Assembly (NCBI GenBank): GCA_903939765.1 | Contig: CAJAIK010000094.1 | Coordinates: 1 to 64,000 of the forward strand | Direction: 5' to 3' | Source of the DNA: an uncultured Chlorobiaceae bacterium | GTDB taxonomy: Bacteria > Bacteroidota > Chlorobiia > Chlorobiales > Chlorobiaceae | DNA: 64,000 nt | Shown: positions 60,872 to 64,000 of the stretch, in pieces | How positions within the stretch are numbered: position 1 is the first letter of the stretch | Layout: each line of letters opens with the position of its first letter | Notes under the pieces: generated by a model | What the model was told of the DNA's origin: nothing | Database searches by the model: none | Seen by the model: the letters and a program-made list of their open reading frames with translations, nothing else | Made by a program: the position numbers and the translations under genes

Positions 60872-61570
60872 TCAGAATGATGCCATAAAGACAAGGTGCG
60901 AAGCTTCTGTGTCAGGGTTGTAGACATAAGAGGCCGTATAGCGATCTTTCGAAACCGATATGCCGGTGTTGACAAGAGCAATGTTGTCGCCCTCCTTGTC
61001 ACCATAGTAATCCTCATCTCCTAAACCAACAACACCTTTTGCCGTATAGCCATCTTTGTCGTAGAATTTGTAGCTGGCTTCACAGTACTTGGCATTTTTG
61101 TATCCGGGGGTTGTATCATTACCGGCTACGTTGATAGCGGCAAGCAGGCTGAGATTATCCTTCGCATAACCGATGTTAAACTCAACCACGTTTGGACCGT
61201 CACTGCTGAAATCAAACGATTTGTTGTTGCCAGCAACCGGAACATAATAATTGATCAAGGTAAAGCTGAATGGCCCGACTGGCACGGTGGCATAAAGGTC
61301 AACCTCCTTGTAGCGGGATTTAGCTCCGAACTCATCAACAACATTATCGATAACGGCATAGGAACCCCACGTGCCGACGACAACGCCGATACCCGGAAAA
61401 GTGTAGGAAAGGGCTGGCTGAATGGCTGGTGAATCGCCGATATCTCCACCTCTCCATACATAGCTGCTGACAACGTCTGCGCCGATTTTAAATCCTTCAG
61501 CCTGGGCGGTACCGCCGAATCCGGCAAAAAGTGCTACTGCAAGGGTTAATAGTTTTGCTGTTTTTCTCAT
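60872..61570 (-). CDS. TorF-like putative outer-membrane porin
   Basis: Signal peptide MRKTAKLLTLAVALFAGFGGTAQAEG; GADVVSSYVWRGGDIGDSPAIQPALSYTF; terminal aromatic FMASF. Start 61570 preferred. Confidence 0.75.
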   Translation of the reverse strand: MRKTAKLLTLAVALFAGFGGTAQAEGFKIGADVVSSYVWRGGDIGDSPAIQPALSYTFPGIGVVVGTWGSYAVIDNVVDEFGAKSRYKEVDLYATVPVGPFSFTLINYYVPVAGNNKSFDFSSDGPNVVEFNIGYAKDNLSLLAAINVAGNDTTPGYKNAKYCEASYKFYDKDGYTAKGVVGLGDEDYYGDKEGDNIALVNTGISVSKDRYTASYVYNPDTEASHLVFMASF

Positions 61571-61839
61571 TGACACTCTCCTGTTTTTTTTGTGTTGTTG
61601 TATGGTCCAGTTATTTTTTCTTTTCTTGTAAAAAAACACTGAATTCTTTAATAAAACCTACCCTGTAATATAAAAAGTTAATAAAATTATACAAATAAGT
61701 AATAAAAATTAGGCAATAATCTCATTTTCCTTAATAAAGTGATGTTTTTTGTGATTTATCGGCGTTTGTTTTGAGGCTCGCTTCATGCTACATTCAGAGC
61801 ATCTATTGAAGTGCTCCTGAAAAAAATAAAATTCCGTTC

Positions 61840-62247
61840 ATGACGCAAGCTGAAATTGTGCTGCAAGGCGGATACTCCGGCTATGACGCCCTCAACAGCT
61901 TTATTGCATCATTTGCCGAGGCAGAGGGTTACAGCAGGTTGTTTTTGGAGCAGCTTCAGCTTTCCATGAAGGAGGTCTTTGTCAACGCAGTCAAGCATGG
62001 TAACAGCGAACAGAACAGCTTGAGTGTCTCCTGTACGCTCAGTGCTGCTGCTGGCACACTTCTCGCGTCCATCAGGGATTGTGGAAAAGGGTTCAATTTC
62101 GATGAACTGCCCAATCCTGTTGATCCCCGAAATCTTTTCCGTTTATCAGGAAGGGGGCTCTTTATTCTTCGCAGCATTGCCGAAATCATCGCTCTTGAAC
62201 GTGACCGTGAGGGATCGGTGCTGACGCTGCGTTTCCACCCCTCCTGA
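61840..62247 (+). CDS. Anti-sigma regulatory factor (RsbW-like serine kinase, HATPase fold)
   Basis: LQLSMKEVFVNAVKHGN, SIRDCGKGFNFDELPNP, GRGLFILRSIAE. Confidence 0.88.
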   Translation: MTQAEIVLQGGYSGYDALNSFIASFAEAEGYSRLFLEQLQLSMKEVFVNAVKHGNSEQNSLSVSCTLSAAAGTLLASIRDCGKGFNFDELPNPVDPRNLFRLSGRGLFILRSIAEIIALERDREGSVLTLRFHPS

Positions 62248-62311
62248 ATGGTCAGAGTAACATGCTCATGGCGGGCAAATATTCATAAACAGGTAAACAA
62301 ACAACAAACAG

Positions 62312-63964
62312 ATGGATGTATCACAAAGTGCAGTCTGGAGTGCTCTTGTAACACACAAGCAGGAAATTGAAAAACTGCATATCCGGGAGCTGTTTCAGCA
62401 GGATGGCGAACGGTTCAAGCGCTTTTCCATTCAGTGGGGCGAGCTCTTGCTCGACTATTCAAAAAACAGGATCACTCCCCGTACCATGGAGTTGCTTTTG
62501 GATCTCGCCCGCAGCGTTGAGCTCGAAAAAAAGCGTGACGAGATGTTTCATGGTGCGCAAATCAACTCTACAGAACAGCGTGCCGTGCTCCACACCGCCC
62601 TTCGCCGACCCCCGGGCTATTCGCTTCAGGTTGATGGCCTTGATCTTTCAGCAGAAATTGCTGATGTGCTCGCCCAGATGAAAGAGTGCTGTGAGAGGGT
62701 TATTTCGGGCTCGTGGAAGGGATATACCGGCAAGCGGATGACCGATGTGGTCAATATCGGTATTGGCGGTTCTGATCTTGGTCCCTTCATGGTAACCGAA
62801 GCGCTTCGCCCCTTTGCTCACGGCCAGCTCCAGGTTCATTTTGTCTCCAATATTGACGGAACCCATATCTCCGAGACGCTGAAAAAGCTTGACCCCGAAA
62901 CAACGCTTTTCGTCATTGCCTCAAAAACCTTTACCACCCAGGAGACGCTGACCAATGCCATGAGTGCCCGTGCATGGTTTTTGACTCATGCCACCAGCCA
63001 ATCGCATATTGCAAAGCATTTTGTGGCGGTATCAACCAACCGCGCAAAGGTTGTCGAGTTCGGTATTGATGAAGCCAACATGTTCCGGTTCTGGGAGTGG
63101 GTTGGAGGACGTTATTCCCTCTGGTCTTCAATCGGACTCTCCATAGCCCTCTTTCTCGGTTTTGACCGCTTTCAGGAGTTGCTCAATGGTGCCTATGCGA
63201 TGGACGAGCATTTCTGTCATGAGCCTCTTGATCGCAATATTCCCGTTCTGCTTGCCCTGCTTGGCGTCTGGTACAATAATTTTTTTAATGTCTCCTCCCA
63301 TGCAGTCATCCCTTACGACCAGTACCTGCACCGTTTTCCTGCCTATCTCCAGCAGCTTGATATGGAGAGCAACGGCAAGCGGGTTGACAAGCAAGGTCAG
63401 ACGGTAGCTTATGCAACGGGGCCTGTGATTTGGGGCGAACCGGGCACCAATTCTCAGCACGCTTTTTTTCAGTTGCTGCACCAGAGTCCAAATTTTATTC
63501 CTGCCGATTTTATTGTGCCGCTCAAAAGCCAGAACCCGGCAGGGGAGCATCATGATATTCTGCTTGCCAACTGTTTTGCACAGACCGAAGCGCTTATGAA
63601 GGGCAAAAATGAGCAGGAGGTGCGTCTTGAACTTGAAGCTGCCGAAACTGAGCCATCGCAGCTTGAAGCCCTGCTGCCGCATAAGGTTTTTCCTGGAAAT
63701 CGTCCGACCAACACCCTCCTTTTTGGTGAACTCAATCCTTTTGCTCTTGGAAGCCTCATTGCCATCTATGAGCACAAGGTTTTTGTGCAGGGCATTATCT
63801 GGGGGGTCAACTCGTTTGACCAGTGGGGTGTTGAGCTTGGCAAACAACTTGCAAAAGCCATTTTTCCGGAAATCCAGGGGGATGAGAGTGTTTCCAGTCA
63901 CGACAGCTCAACCAACGCCCTCATCAATGCCTACCGCGAAGCTCGAATGAAGAAGATGGCTTGA
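62312..63964 (+). CDS. pgi: Glucose-6-phosphate isomerase
   Basis: [56 protein letters not shown]. Confidence 0.97.
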   Translation: MDVSQSAVWSALVTHKQEIEKLHIRELFQQDGERFKRFSIQWGELLLDYSKNRITPRTMELLLDLARSVELEKKRDEMFHGAQINSTEQRAVLHTALRRPPGYSLQVDGLDLSAEIADVLAQMKECCERVISGSWKGYTGKRMTDVVNIGIGGSDLGPFMVTEALRPFAHGQLQVHFVSNIDGTHISETLKKLDPETTLFVIASKTFTTQETLTNAMSARAWFLTHATSQSHIAKHFVAVSTNRAKVVEFGIDEANMFRFWEWVGGRYSLWSSIGLSIALFLGFDRFQELLNGAYAMDEHFCHEPLDRNIPVLLALLGVWYNNFFNVSSHAVIPYDQYLHRFPAYLQQLDMESNGKRVDKQGQTVAYATGPVIWGEPGTNSQHAFFQLLHQSPNFIPADFIVPLKSQNPAGEHHDILLANCFAQTEALMKGKNEQEVRLELEAAETEPSQLEALLPHKVFPGNRPTNTLLFGELNPFALGSLIAIYEHKVFVQGIIWGVNSFDQWGVELGKQLAKAIFPEIQGDESVSSHDSSTNALINAYREARMKKMA

Positions 63965-64000
63965 GAGCTCCCGAAGCCATGAGATAAAGTTGATGACAAA

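Noticed and set aside
63128-63901. 257-aa minus-strand ORF inside pgi
   Set aside because: Antisense to pgi, no domain signature.

Overview
The window looks like chromosomal DNA from a green sulfur bacterium (Chlorobi); this is inferred from overall protein resemblance and gene content and was not searched. Most of it is housekeeping: carotenoid desaturase (5' truncated), purC, rsmD, coaD, aspartate aminotransferase, metG, miaA, truA, serA, DAHP synthase, pgi, and three tRNAs (Arg-CCG, Pro-CGG, fMet-CAU). The regions that stand out are: (1) a compact ~9.5 kb Tad/Flp pilus locus (42900-52430). It includes a 55-aa Flp pilin missing from the ORF track, has visibly different composition from its neighbours, and is bracketed by a 56-bp imperfect direct repeat (49/56 identical by eye). 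The right-hand copy ends on the truA start codon. (2) A divergent pair made of a SLATT/DUF4231-like membrane protein and a TIR-TM-coiled-coil protein with an in-frame 42-bp tandem repeat, a candidate defence or signalling module. (3) A STAS protein with an acidic linker and an AT-hook-like tail. (4) A decayed hybrid histidine kinase with a GAF-to-REC internal deletion next to an intact paralogue. (5) An NRAMP-fold transporter with altered metal-site motifs beside a P-type ATPase and a CDF transporter. (6) Tandem CFA-synthase paralogues, an orphan transketolase N-terminal half, and an unannotated lipoprotein/small-protein pair. No CRISPR array, rRNA or intact transposase was seen.
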